DNA of 64,000 nucleotides from PXAP01 sp964421595 (GCA_964421595.1 CAYQXY010000005.1:1-64000), one strand, 5' to 3'. Shown: positions 8,356-18,792, numbered from the stretch's first letter. Made by a program: numbers and translations. Notes: generated by a model from the letters alone, not told the origin.

Positions 8356-8997
8356 ATGAACTTGAAACTGATTTTTACTGTTATAATAATTCTTCAGGCA
8401 CTATTCATCCACGTGGAAGCACAAAAACATCCACAGTTTCGATATGTTTCTTTTGAGGCAGGAATGAACCTGTCTGGTATCAGTTCAGCTCCTCAGTTTG
8501 ACGAACACCAGAAAAATGCCGGATTCCATGCCGGGGTATCGGGAAATTATTCTTTCAGTGATTTCAAATCGATTGGTGCATCACTGGTCTTTGATCGGAA
8601 AGGGGCAGTAGACAGGGTACACAACATAAATACCAATCTAAATTATGTATCTATTCCATTTCATATGAAATGGATAATTGGAAAGGAGCCACGATTATTT
8701 CTAACAACAGGTATCTATGTAAGCCGGTTAATCAGTGCAAAAAGAAGAGGTGAGCAAAATGTAGACGGTCAGATTTCCGCTGTCGATGAAAATATTACTG
8801 ATGAATTCAGTCCATTTGATATTGGCATTAATTTGGGAACCGGTCTGATGATCAGGCTGTATGATGATATCGATTTTATGGTAAATGTCGGAGGAGGTGC
8901 AGGTCTGTTGAAAATTTCAGACATGCCAGAATACAGTCCCAGGAATTTCAACCTGAATCTGAGCCTCGGCTATATCTATTTTATAGGGTACAGGTAG
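8356..8997 (+). CDS. PorT-like outer-membrane beta-barrel protein
   Basis: A 213-residue protein with a signal peptide (cleavage likely after VEA, about residue 22) followed by alternating amphipathic strands rich in Gly and aromatic residues (FEAGMNLSG, GVSGNYSF, GINLGTGLMIRL, LNLSLGYIYFIGYR). It ends in a C-terminal strand with aromatic residues. This matches the small 8-strand porin-family (outer-membrane beta-barrel, PorT type) proteins of Bacteroidota. The specific function is unknown. It stands alone and converges with the gene at 9082. Confidence 0.82.
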   Translation: MNLKLIFTVIIILQALFIHVEAQKHPQFRYVSFEAGMNLSGISSAPQFDEHQKNAGFHAGVSGNYSFSDFKSIGASLVFDRKGAVDRVHNINTNLNYVSIPFHMKWIIGKEPRLFLTTGIYVSRLISAKRRGEQNVDGQISAVDENITDEFSPFDIGINLGTGLMIRLYDDIDFMVNVGGGAGLLKISDMPEYSPRNFNLNLSLGYIYFIGYR

Positions 8998-9081
8998 GTT
9001 GCCTGTTTGGGCCTTGCGAGATACCTGCATGAACAAACGCAGGCTGTGGTTTGAATTATTATATATTTCCGGGAGTGAATG

Positions 9082-9603
9082 TTAAAAAAGGTCTTTTATC
9101 TCTTTTTTAATAAAGTCTATTGCCACATCTGTAGGCGACTTCTCATTTTCAATAATCGTTTCCAGGATAGTCTGGCTTAGTTTCATTGAAGATGACCCGG
9201 GTTCGGTGTTCTGAGCTGCGGTATTAATAATGTTGACAAGGTTGGCTCGTGCATTTTTTATAACTTCCCAGCTTTCCCTGCTTACATATATCTGTTGGGA
9301 AAGGTTGTGTTCGAATTCTGCACGGATTGATGTCAGAAGCTCAGAGTGTAATTCCTGGCTTGTCATTCCCTGACGGTTTAACCTCATAATAAGTGATTCG
9401 GGAGATATACGTTCGAGAAAAAGTACAAGTCGTTCATAGGCCTGCATCCTTACAGGAAGAATGAACTGCTGATTTTTAAATAAAAGATCAATTCTTTTAA
9501 TTTTCTGTTCATTTCTAAGGAATTTACTGATCAGTAAATAAGCCGTCAGAAAAACAATTAATGCTGGCAGGGTATACTTTAGAATCTCGAGAAAATCTGA
9601 CAT
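9082..9603 (-). CDS. Membrane-anchored hypothetical protein (DUF7935-like)
   Basis: A protein of about 173 residues with one N-terminal transmembrane helix (ILKYTLPALIVFLTAYLLISK) and a mostly helical, charged cytoplasmic part containing the conserved-looking stretch LPVRMQAYERLVLFLERISP and a glutamine/serine-rich middle. It resembles a Bacteroidota family of inner-membrane proteins of unknown function. An ATG seven codons upstream (9624) is also possible; the one at 9603 places the helix nearer the N-terminus. It is divergent from the aminotransferase gene at 9791. Confidence 0.75.
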   Translation of the reverse strand: MSDFLEILKYTLPALIVFLTAYLLISKFLRNEQKIKRIDLLFKNQQFILPVRMQAYERLVLFLERISPESLIMRLNRQGMTSQELHSELLTSIRAEFEHNLSQQIYVSRESWEVIKNARANLVNIINTAAQNTEPGSSSMKLSQTILETIIENEKSPTDVAIDFIKKEIKDLF

Positions 9604-9790
9604 TGGAGTATTATTATTATGCAATAATAATTATTTTTATCCAGTATGCTTGCTTGAGGAGATATTTTTCTATTTTTATGCATAATCTGCTTATTTTTGT
9701 ATATGTTTTAGTATTTTCATGACAATCTATAGTCTATTGACAAGGACAGATTGTAAATTTTTAAAAAATTCATTAAAAAACCAGTATATT

Positions 9791-10984
9791 ATGGAGCATT
9801 TATCAGGGAGGATAAGAAAACTGGCCGACTCTCAGACTATGGCTATGAATCAGAAAAGCCGCGATTTGCAAAGCAAGGGCATAGATATTATAAACCTGAG
9901 TGTTGGAGAGCCTGATTTTAATACTCCTTTGCATGTTAAAGATGCTGCAAAGAAAGCAATAGATGATAATTTTTCATTCTATTCACCCGTAGCGGGCTAT
10001 CCTGACCTGGTAAAAGCAATCTCCAAAAAATTCCTTAACGAGAATGACCTGGTCTACAAGCCTGAGAATATAACTGTTTCAAATGGTGCAAAGCATTCAA
10101 TTGCAAATGTCCTGATGGTCCTGGTAGATGACGGTGATGAGGTCATTGTACCTGCTCCGTACTGGGTTAGCTATGTTGAACTGGTCAAACTTGCCGGCGG
10201 AGAAAATGTTATACTGAAAACCGGAATCGATAGCGATTTTAAGGTTACACCAAAGCAAATAGAAGATGCAATAACACCAAAGACCAGGGCTATATTGCTT
10301 TGCTCTCCAAATAATCCCACAGGAAGTGTTTATACAAGGGACGAACTGGCCGGAATAGCTTCAGTTCTGGAGAAGTATCCCAATATTTTTATTATATCAG
10401 ATGAGATATATGAGCATATTAATTATCTTGGTAAACATGAATCAATTGCCGGTTTTAAAGGAATACATGACAGGGTAATTGTCGTTAACGGGGTTTCAAA
10501 AGCTTATGCAATGACCGGTTGGAGAGTAGGCTATACAGCTGGCCCTGCCTGGGTCATCAAAGCGATTAATAAATTGCAGGGTCAGTTCACCTCAGGTGCT
10601 TCTTCAATTGCTCAGAAAGCGTCTGTTGCAGCCCTGAATGGTGATAATTCATATACTTACAAGATGAAGGAGGCATTTTTGCGCAGACGAGATCTTGTTC
10701 TTGAAAGGGCAGGAAAGATTAAAGGAATGAAAATATCCAAACCCCAGGGAGCTTTTTATGTTTTTCCTGATATCAGTGAATTTTGTGGAATGGAGTATGA
10801 AGGCAAGGTGATTAAGGATGATAATGATTTTTGCCTCTTTCTATTAAGCCATGCACATGTAGCAGCAGTTCCGGGTGAAGCTTTCGGAGCTCCTTTGCAT
10901 ATAAGGATATCTTATGCAACCAGTGATGAGAAACTGAATGAGGCATTCGATCGTATGGAAAAAGCCATTGGAATGTTGAAATAA
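9791..10984 (+). CDS. Class I/II aspartate-type aminotransferase
   Basis: A 397-residue PLP enzyme of the Thermus/Rhizobium-type aspartate aminotransferase subgroup. Visible are SVGEPDF (37-43), SNGAK (97-101), the SPNNPTG turn (172-178), SDEIYE (203-208, Asp to pyridine N, Tyr to PLP O3'), the Schiff-base lysine in GVSKAYAMTGWRVGY (K237), and a C-terminal arginine in RISYA for the substrate carboxylate. It probably exchanges the amino group between aspartate and 2-oxoglutarate, though members with broader use are known. The ATG at 9791 was chosen over an upstream ATG at 9719 because the family begins with this SGRIRKL-type helix. Confidence 0.9.
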   Translation: MEHLSGRIRKLADSQTMAMNQKSRDLQSKGIDIINLSVGEPDFNTPLHVKDAAKKAIDDNFSFYSPVAGYPDLVKAISKKFLNENDLVYKPENITVSNGAKHSIANVLMVLVDDGDEVIVPAPYWVSYVELVKLAGGENVILKTGIDSDFKVTPKQIEDAITPKTRAILLCSPNNPTGSVYTRDELAGIASVLEKYPNIFIISDEIYEHINYLGKHESIAGFKGIHDRVIVVNGVSKAYAMTGWRVGYTAGPAWVIKAINKLQGQFTSGASSIAQKASVAALNGDNSYTYKMKEAFLRRRDLVLERAGKIKGMKISKPQGAFYVFPDISEFCGMEYEGKVIKDDNDFCLFLLSHAHVAAVPGEAFGAPLHIRISYATSDEKLNEAFDRMEKAIGMLK

Positions 10985-11002
10985 TTGAAGGAAATGACAC
11001 CG

Positions 11003-11377
11003 TCAGGCAGTTAGCCCGAGAATTGCATTAATCTTGCTAAGTAATTCGTCTATATTTACCGGTTTGGTAATAAAATCTGCCGCACCCATTTCGAGAGAGA
11101 TCTGTCTGTCTGCCTTGTCTGTTTTTGCTGTAAGCATTATGACCGGGATTTTGCTGGTAGATTCATCAGAAATGATTTTTTGGAGTACTTCAATACCATC
11201 CATTCTTGGCATCATAATGTCAAGTAGTATCAGATCAGGCTTCTCTCTTTTAATTATATCAAGACCCTCTTTTCCGTTGAAAGCAACCAGTACGATAAAT
11301 TTTTCATCTTCAAGGACATTCTGTAGCAGCAGGTTGTTAACCGAAGAATCATCAATTAGAAGTATTTTTTTTTGCAT
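11003..11377 (-). CDS. Single-domain CheY-like response regulator
   Basis: A 124-residue stand-alone receiver domain with all key residues: D9/D10 (Mg binding), D53 in LILLDIMMPRMDG (phosphorylation), T83 in MLTAK and K105 in FITKPVN. There is no output domain, so it would act by binding a partner such as a kinase or phosphorelay protein. It converges with the aminotransferase, 18 bases away. No kinase or chemotaxis genes are nearby. Confidence 0.93.
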   Translation of the reverse strand: MQKKILLIDDSSVNNLLLQNVLEDEKFIVLVAFNGKEGLDIIKREKPDLILLDIMMPRMDGIEVLQKIISDESTSKIPVIMLTAKTDKADRQISLEMGAADFITKPVNIDELLSKINAILGLTA

Positions 11378-11743
11378 TGGGTAAAATATATATTTAATTG
11401 TGGATTCAGGATTTATTCCTTCTGTATGTAAAATATAAATATATTAATTTCCGATAAAAGTACAATTAATTGTTGAGCCTTCAGTATGCTTAATGCAGGG
11501 ATTTTGGAAACCAGGCTGTTTTTTCCGGGAATATCTCTGTCTGGTATAATGAAAAACACTTAGCTGCTTTTTTTGTAGTGTAATGAAATGCCTGATACCT
11601 TGACCGCAGCAAAGAAATGTATATTTTCGGATAAAAAAAATGACCTGAAAGCCGGTTACCCATTAAATGTCCTGATCACTGATCGATTTTAAGTTAATGG
11701 GAAATTCTTGTACATTTACAAATTGTTTAATTAATTGCTGTTC
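11378..11743. other. Gene-free divergent spacer
   Basis: An AT-rich interval between the CheY-like gene (minus) and the YihY-family gene (plus). It must hold promoters for both, but no clear TAnnTTTG element with a spaced TTTG was found. No RNA or repeat was recognised. Confidence 0.5.
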
Positions 11744-13078
11744 ATGACATACAGATCTAAAATCAAAAAGTCAATTGATTTTGTCAGAAAAGATATCTGG
11801 GTAACTTCATTTGATGATTTGCCACCAATAAGGGCTTTTTTCCTTCGGCAACTTCAGGTTATGGTTCTTGCCTTAAGGGGCATGGAAGAAGATAAGGTGT
11901 ATCTCAGAGCTTCAGGGTTAACTTTTTTTACCCTTTTATCGCTGGTTCCCGTAATAGCAATGGCATTCGGTATATCAAAAGGATTCGGACTGGAATCATA
12001 CCTGGAAGATGAACTTGCCAGGGCATTTACCGGCCGGGAAGAGGTGTTCGAATTTGTGCGGGATTTTGCGCAGTCACTTCTGGGAGCAACTCAGGGTGGG
12101 GTAATGGCAGGTATCGGACTGTTAATTCTTTTTTATACAGTAATGAAAGTATTAAGTCATATTGAAGATGCTTTTAATGATATATGGCAGGTTAACCAGG
12201 CCAGAAGCTACTCCAGGAAATTTACCGATTATATTGCAATGATCCTGATTGCCCCTATATTTTTAGTACTTTCAAACCTCTTTACAGTATTCCTGGCTGC
12301 AGAGCTAACCGATATCACAAGAAATATTGCACTGCTTGGATATATAAGTCCGCTGATACAATTCCTGGTCCAGCTGATACCATACGTGCTTCTGTGGATT
12401 GTGTTTATGCTCCTTTACCTGATAATGCCAAATACAAATGTCAGCTTTGGTTCAGCACTTATGGCCGCACTGGTAGCAGGAACATTGTTTCAGCTCGTTC
12501 AATGGGGCTATATCCATTTCCAGGTAGGAGTGTCCCGTTATAATGCCATTTATGGTAGTTTTGCTGCACTGCCTCTTTTACTCATGTGGATGCAGGTAAG
12601 CTGGCTAGTTGTGCTTTTTGGCGCTGAAATATCATTTGCTTACCAGAATGTAGAGCACTACAAATATGAATCGGAAACACGTAACATGAGTAAATATAAC
12701 CGCCGTCTGATCACTTTTTATATAGCTAATTTTCTGATCAGGAATTTCGAACGTGGTATTCCGCCCTCAACTGCAATACAAATAAGCAATAAGCTTAAAA
12801 TACCGATAAGGCTTGTCAATGAAATTTTAATTGAATTAATTGATGTTAATATCGTTTCTGCTACCAAAACAAATTATGAAAAGGAGACTGCTTACCAGCC
12901 TGCATTGGATATTAACAAGATCAGTGTTAAGTTTCTGGCCGACAAACTTGATCATAAAGGCATGGATGTGCTTACTGTAAGGCATGTCAGGGAGATTGAC
13001 GAGCTTAAGTCAATTATGGAATCATTTAATCAGGCAGTTGACAGATGTCCTGAAAATAAACTCCTTAAGGATATTTAA
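11744..13078 (+). CDS. YihY/BrkB family inner-membrane protein
   Basis: A 444-residue polytopic protein. The family hallmark LRASGLTFFTLLSLVPVIA lies in the first third, followed by about five more hydrophobic helices. After the membrane part (about residue 310) comes a soluble tail of about 130 residues that looks like a winged-helix module (INFERGIPPSTAIQISNKLK-like region). The family was once misnamed RNase BN; its true role is unknown, with transport or envelope functions proposed. The ATG at 11744 was chosen over TTG at 11735. Its stop lies three bases from the stop of the convergent tolC-like gene, with no terminator between. Confidence 0.88.
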   Translation: MTYRSKIKKSIDFVRKDIWVTSFDDLPPIRAFFLRQLQVMVLALRGMEEDKVYLRASGLTFFTLLSLVPVIAMAFGISKGFGLESYLEDELARAFTGREEVFEFVRDFAQSLLGATQGGVMAGIGLLILFYTVMKVLSHIEDAFNDIWQVNQARSYSRKFTDYIAMILIAPIFLVLSNLFTVFLAAELTDITRNIALLGYISPLIQFLVQLIPYVLLWIVFMLLYLIMPNTNVSFGSALMAALVAGTLFQLVQWGYIHFQVGVSRYNAIYGSFAALPLLLMWMQVSWLVVLFGAEISFAYQNVEHYKYESETRNMSKYNRRLITFYIANFLIRNFERGIPPSTAIQISNKLKIPIRLVNEILIELIDVNIVSATKTNYEKETAYQPALDINKISVKFLADKLDHKGMDVLTVRHVREIDELKSIMESFNQAVDRCPENKLLKDI

Positions 13079-13081
13079 CCA

Positions 13082-14404
13082 TTAAATATACTCCAATATC
13101 CTTCCTGATATCTGCAACAATGAAATTTCAGCCAGTTTTGTCTGGTATTGGATTGCAAGCAGCCGTTCTTCGGCTTCAAGGAGGCTCTGCTGAGACTCAC
13201 GCAGCTCAATGCCTGCCAGGGCCCCCAGCATATAGCGTTCAAAGGCGATATCCATATTTTCCCTTGCTGTTTCAAGGTTTTCATGCTCCATTTTCAAGAG
13301 TCTGAGGTTATTCTCATAAACATTGTATATGGTAAGCAGATCTGCCCTTATCTCCTGCAAGATTTGCTGATAATTCAATTCACGGTTGTCAATCTCAATT
13401 GTGGCATTGCTTAGCTCCCTGCGGCGGTTAAAACCATCAAACAGATTAATACCAACTGTTACACCATAATTCATGCCCATGGTTTGCTGGTTATTGAAGT
13501 TGCCTGCATGGAACGTGTTTAAGGTATAGCCATACCCGGTATTAAAGTTTATGAAGGGATAGGTTCTTGAACGGATAATTCTCCGGTCATATTCAGAAAT
13601 CACCTGATTGCTTTCAGATAAAAGCAAATCGGTATTCTGATGCAGTGTCACTTCAAGCAAATCTTCATAATCAAGTTCAGGATTAACTACAATAATTGTA
13701 TCACTCGGCCCAAGCAGTCTGCCGAACTCATCGGCTCCCATCAGTTCATTAAGTCTTATCTGAGATGCCCGGAGATTTTCATATTGCCTGGAAAGCCTCG
13801 AGCTGTCGGCATTCAGAAAGACCCTTGACTGGAGTAGCTGAAGGCGCGATCCTGATCCTATCATGTACCTCTCCTCGTCAATCCTGTACCTTTCCCTGGA
13901 CAGGGAAACGGCCGACTGAAGGTTATTGAGTTGCCTGGCCTGTTGAATATAATTATAGTATTCACTGACAGTCTGCGCAATAAATCTCTCAATTGCAAGT
14001 CTTGTACTTAACTCACCCTGTAATCTTAACTCCTCGAGTCTGCGATAAGTCGTCTGTACCCTGAAACCACTGAATAGATTCCATCCAAGATTTAGTCCGG
14101 CATTTGTCGTAGTGTTAATTATGCCGCTGTTAGTTTGAGTACCGCCTTCCCTCAAAGACTGGGTCACATTATTAATGGTTCCCGAATGCCTTGTACTTAG
14201 ATCGATTACAGGATAAAATCCTGCGTTCCCCGGTGTGTAATTATTTTCTGATATTTCCTGCCTGTTCCTTGCTATCTGCAGGGAATAATTATTTTCCAGG
14301 CCAAGGCTTATAAATTCACTAAGGTTATACCTTTCTTGTCCGGAAATACCGGAAATATTTAAAAGAACTACCAGATTAAGCAGCAGCAGATGATGTAGCT
14401 TCAT
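13082..14404 (-). CDS. TolC-family outer-membrane efflux protein
   Basis: A 440-residue outer-membrane channel subunit with a signal peptide (LHHLLLLNLVVLLNISGISG) and two repeated outer-membrane-efflux domains, rich in Leu/Asn/Arg helices that form the periplasmic tunnel. It is the third gene of the RND operon: its chosen ATG (14404) overlaps the end of the pump gene by 29 bases, which implies translational coupling. A start 10 codons upstream is possible but would bury the signal peptide. It would trimerise and complete the tripartite pump with the two upstream genes. Confidence 0.92.
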   Translation of the reverse strand: MKLHHLLLLNLVVLLNISGISGQERYNLSEFISLGLENNYSLQIARNRQEISENNYTPGNAGFYPVIDLSTRHSGTINNVTQSLREGGTQTNSGIINTTTNAGLNLGWNLFSGFRVQTTYRRLEELRLQGELSTRLAIERFIAQTVSEYYNYIQQARQLNNLQSAVSLSRERYRIDEERYMIGSGSRLQLLQSRVFLNADSSRLSRQYENLRASQIRLNELMGADEFGRLLGPSDTIIVVNPELDYEDLLEVTLHQNTDLLLSESNQVISEYDRRIIRSRTYPFINFNTGYGYTLNTFHAGNFNNQQTMGMNYGVTVGINLFDGFNRRRELSNATIEIDNRELNYQQILQEIRADLLTIYNVYENNLRLLKMEHENLETARENMDIAFERYMLGALAGIELRESQQSLLEAEERLLAIQYQTKLAEISLLQISGRILEYI

Positions 14405-17400
14405 TTTCTTGAGACTTTGTTTCACTTGATACATATGAATAAATTGCAGGTACTATATATAATGTCAGGAATGTGGAAACCAGCAGTCCGCCTACAACGG
14501 CAACACCCATAGCTATCCGGCTCTGTCCGCCTTCGCCGAATCCGAATGTCAGTGGCAGGATTCCAAGAATTGTGGAAATACTTACCATAAGAATTGGCCG
14601 GAACCTTGCAGCAGCAGCATACTTAATAGCCTCCATTTTTTTCATGCCAGCTTCTTTTCTCTGGTTTGCAAATTCCACCAGAAGAATCCCGTTTTTGGAA
14701 ACAAGCCCTATAAGCATGATTATACCTATCTGGCTGAAGATATTCATGGTTATATTGAAATACCACATAAAAGCAAGTGCCCCCGTCAATGCAAGAGGTA
14801 TTGTCATCATAACAATGATCGGGTCCTTAAAACTTTCAAACTGTGCAGCGAGTACAAGGAAGATCAGTACAAGAGCAAGCAGGAATGCAAAAAGCAGGCT
14901 GGATGCACTTTCCCTGAAATCCTTTGAATCGCCGGCAAGAGCTGTCCTGAATGTATCATCCAGCACTTCAGATGCGATTAAATCCATCTGTTCGAGGCCC
15001 TGCCCGATTGACCATCCATCTGCCAGTCCTGCCGTCACAGTTGCAGAAACAAAACGATTGTACCTGTATAGCTGAGGCGGGGCAGTCTCCTCTTCAAGAG
15101 AAACGAGGTTGTCGAGTTGGATCATTTCCCCCCTGTTGTTTCTTACATACAGGGATTTCAGATCAAGGGGCTTATTTCGCTGATCCCGTTGTATTTCTCC
15201 AAGTATCTGGTACTGTTTGCCATTCATGAAAAAATATCCGAAACGCTGGCCGCTTAATGCAAGCTGAAGTGTTTGACCGATGTTCTGTGTAGAAACTCCC
15301 AACAGGGAGGCCTTTTCGCGATTAATGTGGATACGGAGTTCCGGCCTGGTGAATTTAAGGTTTACATCTGCCATGGTAAATGCAGGATTTTCATTTACCT
15401 TTTCCATAAATCCGGGAAGGATCTCTCTCAGCTTATCCAGGTTTGTTGCCTGAATAACATACTGAACGGGCAATCCTGCGCGTCTGCCACCAAAAGTAGA
15501 CTGTTGAATAACCCTTGCCATTGCCTTTGTTTTGTTTCTGGCTCCCATTGTAAGATCCCGTGCTATTTCCATCTGTGTACGGTCACGTTCAGAAGGAGGG
15601 ACAAGCATTGCCATGACGAAACCACCTGATCCCCTTGTCATTGCCAGTACTCCGTTTCTTTCATCTTCATGAACAATCTCATTCACCATGGCTGCAATAT
15701 CTTCAATATAGTCAAGGGAATACTCATAGGTAGCTCCTTCAGGTGTCGATATGTTTATATTTACCCGTGAACGGTCTTCGAGTGGCGCCATTTCAGAAGG
15801 TATCTGGAACCAGAATATAACTATGATCACTAATGATGCGCCAATTATCAGGAAAGTTAAATATTTTTTATTAAGGAAATTTTCGAGCGAATTTTTATAA
15901 CTCTCGTTCAGATTGACAAAAAATTTCTCTGTTCCGGTGTAAAACCATCCGTTTCTCTTCTTACTGGGTTTAAGGAATTTTGTGGCAAGCATAGGAGTCA
16001 GTGAAAGGGCTGCAAATGAAGAGATGGCTACAGTTCCGGCTATTACAATACTGAATTCCCTGAAAAGCCGGCCCGTCATTCCCTCCATAAATACAATAGG
16101 AAAAAACACTGCAATCAGGGTAATAGTAGTTGCTATAATTGCAAAGAAGATCTCAGCCGAACCCTTTAATCCTGCTTCAACAGGATTCATACCGCCTTCA
16201 ATCTTGACATATATGTTCTCCATCATCACAATCGCATCATCAACAACGAGTCCGATAGCGAGCACAATTGCGAGAAGGGTAAGCACATTTATGGTAAACC
16301 CGGCCAGGTACATTATAAAAAATGCCCCGATCAGTGAAACCGGTATCACCAGAATGGGAATAAGAGTTGTACGCCAGTCCCTCAGAAAAAAGAAAATTAC
16401 CAGTACTACGAGAAAAAAGGCTATAAAAATAGTATTTCTAACTTCAGTTATTGAAGATCGTATAAACTGTGTATTGTCAAAACCAATATCCACTATTACA
16501 TCATCTGGGATATCTTTCTCAATCATTGCCAGTCTCCGGTAAACCTCATCGGCTATCTCTATATGGTTTGAACCAGGTTGCGGCACTATTGCCGTTCCGA
16601 GCATGGGTATGCCATCCCTCTTCATTATTCCTCTTATATCCTCAGGGCCCAGTTCAGCACGCCCTACATCTGAAAATCTGACAATCTGGTCGCCGGACTG
16701 CAATATTATAAGATCATTGAATTCTGCAGGGGTGGTCATCAGCCCAAGGGTACGGATCGCAAGTTCAGTTGTGTTACCCTCTATACTGCCGGCAGGAAGT
16801 TCAACATTCTCACGGCCTATGGCATTCCTGACATCCAGGGGTGTAAGACCGTAACCGGCAAGTTTTACAGGATCAAGCCACAGCCTCATAGCCCAGCGTT
16901 TTTCTCCCCATATCAGTACGGCACTTACACCGCTTATGGTCTGCAGTTGCTCCTTAAAAGTAAGTTCGGCAATTTCAGACAATTCAAGCAGGGAGCGCTC
17001 TGCACTTTGAATATTGATGAACATTATCGGGCTGGCGTCGGCATCTGCCTTAGCAACAATGGGGGGATCAGCATCACGAGGAAGAAGACGCTGTGCCTGC
17101 GCCACTTTATCACGAACATCATTTGCCGCCGTTTCCATGTCGACACTTAGCTCAAATTCCACTGTAATATTGCTGCTTCCCTGGCGGCTTACGCTTGTCA
17201 GAGAGCGAATACCCGGTATGCCGTTTATGGCCTGCTCAAGTGGCTCGGTTATCTGGGTTTCAATTACGTCAGAATTTGCGCCCGGATATGAGGCCCTGAC
17301 ATCAATAATAGGTGGGTCGACGCTGGGAAATTCCCTGACACCCAAAAAGGTCATGCCTATTGCTCCGAAAAGAATGATCAGTATAGTAAATACCGATGCC

Positions 17401-17438
17401 AGTACTGGTCTTTTTATGCTTATTGATGACAGACTCAT
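14376..17438 (-). CDS. RND efflux pump, inner-membrane permease (HAE1/AcrB family)
   Basis: A 1020-residue proton-driven transporter with the standard duplicated layout: an N-terminal helix (SIKRPVLASVFTILIILFG), a large periplasmic porter loop, TM2-6, a second half starting near TFLIIGASLVIIVIF, a second loop and TM8-12. The proton-relay aspartate pair is present in GLVVDDAIVMMENIY (TM4). The family exports drugs, dyes, bile acids or solvents; heavy-metal (CzcA-type) members are less similar. The substrate is not deducible. It starts 12 bases after the adaptor gene and runs into the TolC gene. Confidence 0.95.
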   Translation of the reverse strand: MSLSSISIKRPVLASVFTILIILFGAIGMTFLGVREFPSVDPPIIDVRASYPGANSDVIETQITEPLEQAINGIPGIRSLTSVSRQGSSNITVEFELSVDMETAANDVRDKVAQAQRLLPRDADPPIVAKADADASPIMFINIQSAERSLLELSEIAELTFKEQLQTISGVSAVLIWGEKRWAMRLWLDPVKLAGYGLTPLDVRNAIGRENVELPAGSIEGNTTELAIRTLGLMTTPAEFNDLIILQSGDQIVRFSDVGRAELGPEDIRGIMKRDGIPMLGTAIVPQPGSNHIEIADEVYRRLAMIEKDIPDDVIVDIGFDNTQFIRSSITEVRNTIFIAFFLVVLVIFFFLRDWRTTLIPILVIPVSLIGAFFIMYLAGFTINVLTLLAIVLAIGLVVDDAIVMMENIYVKIEGGMNPVEAGLKGSAEIFFAIIATTITLIAVFFPIVFMEGMTGRLFREFSIVIAGTVAISSFAALSLTPMLATKFLKPSKKRNGWFYTGTEKFFVNLNESYKNSLENFLNKKYLTFLIIGASLVIIVIFWFQIPSEMAPLEDRSRVNINISTPEGATYEYSLDYIEDIAAMVNEIVHEDERNGVLAMTRGSGGFVMAMLVPPSERDRTQMEIARDLTMGARNKTKAMARVIQQSTFGGRRAGLPVQYVIQATNLDKLREILPGFMEKVNENPAFTMADVNLKFTRPELRIHINREKASLLGVSTQNIGQTLQLALSGQRFGYFFMNGKQYQILGEIQRDQRNKPLDLKSLYVRNNRGEMIQLDNLVSLEEETAPPQLYRYNRFVSATVTAGLADGWSIGQGLEQMDLIASEVLDDTFRTALAGDSKDFRESASSLLFAFLLALVLIFLVLAAQFESFKDPIIVMMTIPLALTGALAFMWYFNITMNIFSQIGIIMLIGLVSKNGILLVEFANQRKEAGMKKMEAIKYAAAARFRPILMVSISTILGILPLTFGFGEGGQSRIAMGVAVVGGLLVSTFLTLYIVPAIYSYVSSETKSQENEATSSAAA

Positions 17439-17450
17439 TTTTTGTTTTTT

Positions 17451-18548
17451 TTAATTATCACCATACTGGTAAATCTCTACCGGCATGTCAGGCCTTAATT
17501 GTAAAACCCCTGAAGTAAGCAGGGTATCACCAAATTCAAGTCCGTTGAGTATCTGAATATGTGATTCGTTGCGGTGTCCGATAGTTACATACTGAGCCTG
17601 CGCCCGGCCTGATTTGTAGACGAATACTTTTTCACCTGCCATCTCGGGAATTATGGCTTCCGTGGGAATTGCCACAGCATCATTCATATCTAATATCTGC
17701 AATGTGATATTTGCATATCCTCCGGGCTTTAATTCTTCATTGGTGTTTGGATAAAGGGCTCTAACTATTATCGTCTTGGTGTTAAGATCAATTTTTGGAT
17801 CGATGGCATAAACACTGGCATCAAAAGATTCTGATATTCCGTCTACTACAAATCTTACGGGAAAACCGGACTTGATTTCTCCTGAATACTTTTCGGGTAC
17901 AGAAAATTCGATTTTGAGAGGCTTATTTTTGACCAGACGGGCAATATGAGTATTCGGATTTACGTAGCTTCCTTCACTCAGGTTTCTCAATCCGATTACA
18001 CCATCAAAAGGTGCCCTGAGTTCGGTTTCAGCTATTCTTGCTTCAACCAGGGAAATATCAGCCTCCAGCACTTCAATTTCAGTAACTATCTGTTCATAAC
18101 TCTCCTTGCTTATAGCATCTCTCTCCAAAAGGCTCCGCTGGCGAAACTCCTTGTCCTGTGCAAGATTTTTCTGTGCCATGAGCCGTTGTAACTGTGCCTG
18201 GAGATGCCTGTCGTTAATCTTGGCCAGTAGCTGGCCTTTTCTGACATGGGTTCCTTCATCGAAATGAATTGCCGTAATCCTGCCGGAAGTTTCGAACGCA
18301 AGATCCGTTTCTTCATCTGACATAAGTGTACCTGTACTTTTTAGGAATTCGTTCAGCTGCCTGGGGGAAATTACCATGCCCTGTACTCGCAAGGCTTGCG
18401 GACCTCTTGCCTGTGCCGGATTCATTCCACCCTGAGAATTACCCGTTCCCGCGAACAAAGGTTTGACCTTGGGATATGCTATTATCCCAACAATCGCAAT
18501 TATCACTAAAGTGTAAATCAGAGCTTTTGTTTTTTTATTGGTTGTCAT
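17451..18548 (-). CDS. RND efflux periplasmic adaptor (membrane fusion protein)
   Basis: A 365-residue adaptor linking the pump to the TolC channel. An N-terminal membrane helix (ALIYTLVIIAIVGIIAYP) anchors it. A barrel-sandwich/lipoyl domain follows (TGRITAIHFDEGTHVRKGQLLAKI, then a helical hairpin and ELRAPFDGVIGLRNLSEG), then a beta-barrel and a membrane-proximal domain. It is the first gene of the minus-strand operon adaptor-pump-TolC. A promoter should lie in 18549-18620 but no consensus is clear. No TetR or AraC regulator adjoins. Confidence 0.93.
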   Translation of the reverse strand: MTTNKKTKALIYTLVIIAIVGIIAYPKVKPLFAGTGNSQGGMNPAQARGPQALRVQGMVISPRQLNEFLKSTGTLMSDEETDLAFETSGRITAIHFDEGTHVRKGQLLAKINDRHLQAQLQRLMAQKNLAQDKEFRQRSLLERDAISKESYEQIVTEIEVLEADISLVEARIAETELRAPFDGVIGLRNLSEGSYVNPNTHIARLVKNKPLKIEFSVPEKYSGEIKSGFPVRFVVDGISESFDASVYAIDPKIDLNTKTIIVRALYPNTNEELKPGGYANITLQILDMNDAVAIPTEAIIPEMAGEKVFVYKSGRAQAQYVTIGHRNESHIQILNGLEFGDTLLTSGVLQLRPDMPVEIYQYGDN

Positions 18549-18792
18549 TTTCTCTTATAATAGATATTATCTTTAATTGTATACAGGTTAAGTTGCTTTG
18601 ATTAAAACTCAGTTAAAAGGTTTAATTGAATATCTTTTAAGCAGGATAGCAGCTAATTCCGGCACAAATTTAACATAAGCCTTATTATAAACATATCCTG
18701 GAGGATAAAGGTAAGTTTATAACTTTAACACTTCACTGAGTAAATCATGTATCAGACTGTATTACAGAAGGATAGTGGAATCATAAATATTG

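Noticed and set aside
9024..9043. CCTGC-N10-GCAGG hairpin between convergent genes at 9 kb
   Set aside because: Five-pair stem without a T-run on either strand; too weak to call.
11744..13078. Ribonuclease BN
   Set aside because: That old label for YihY/BrkB proteins is wrong; this is a polytopic membrane protein with no nuclease motif.
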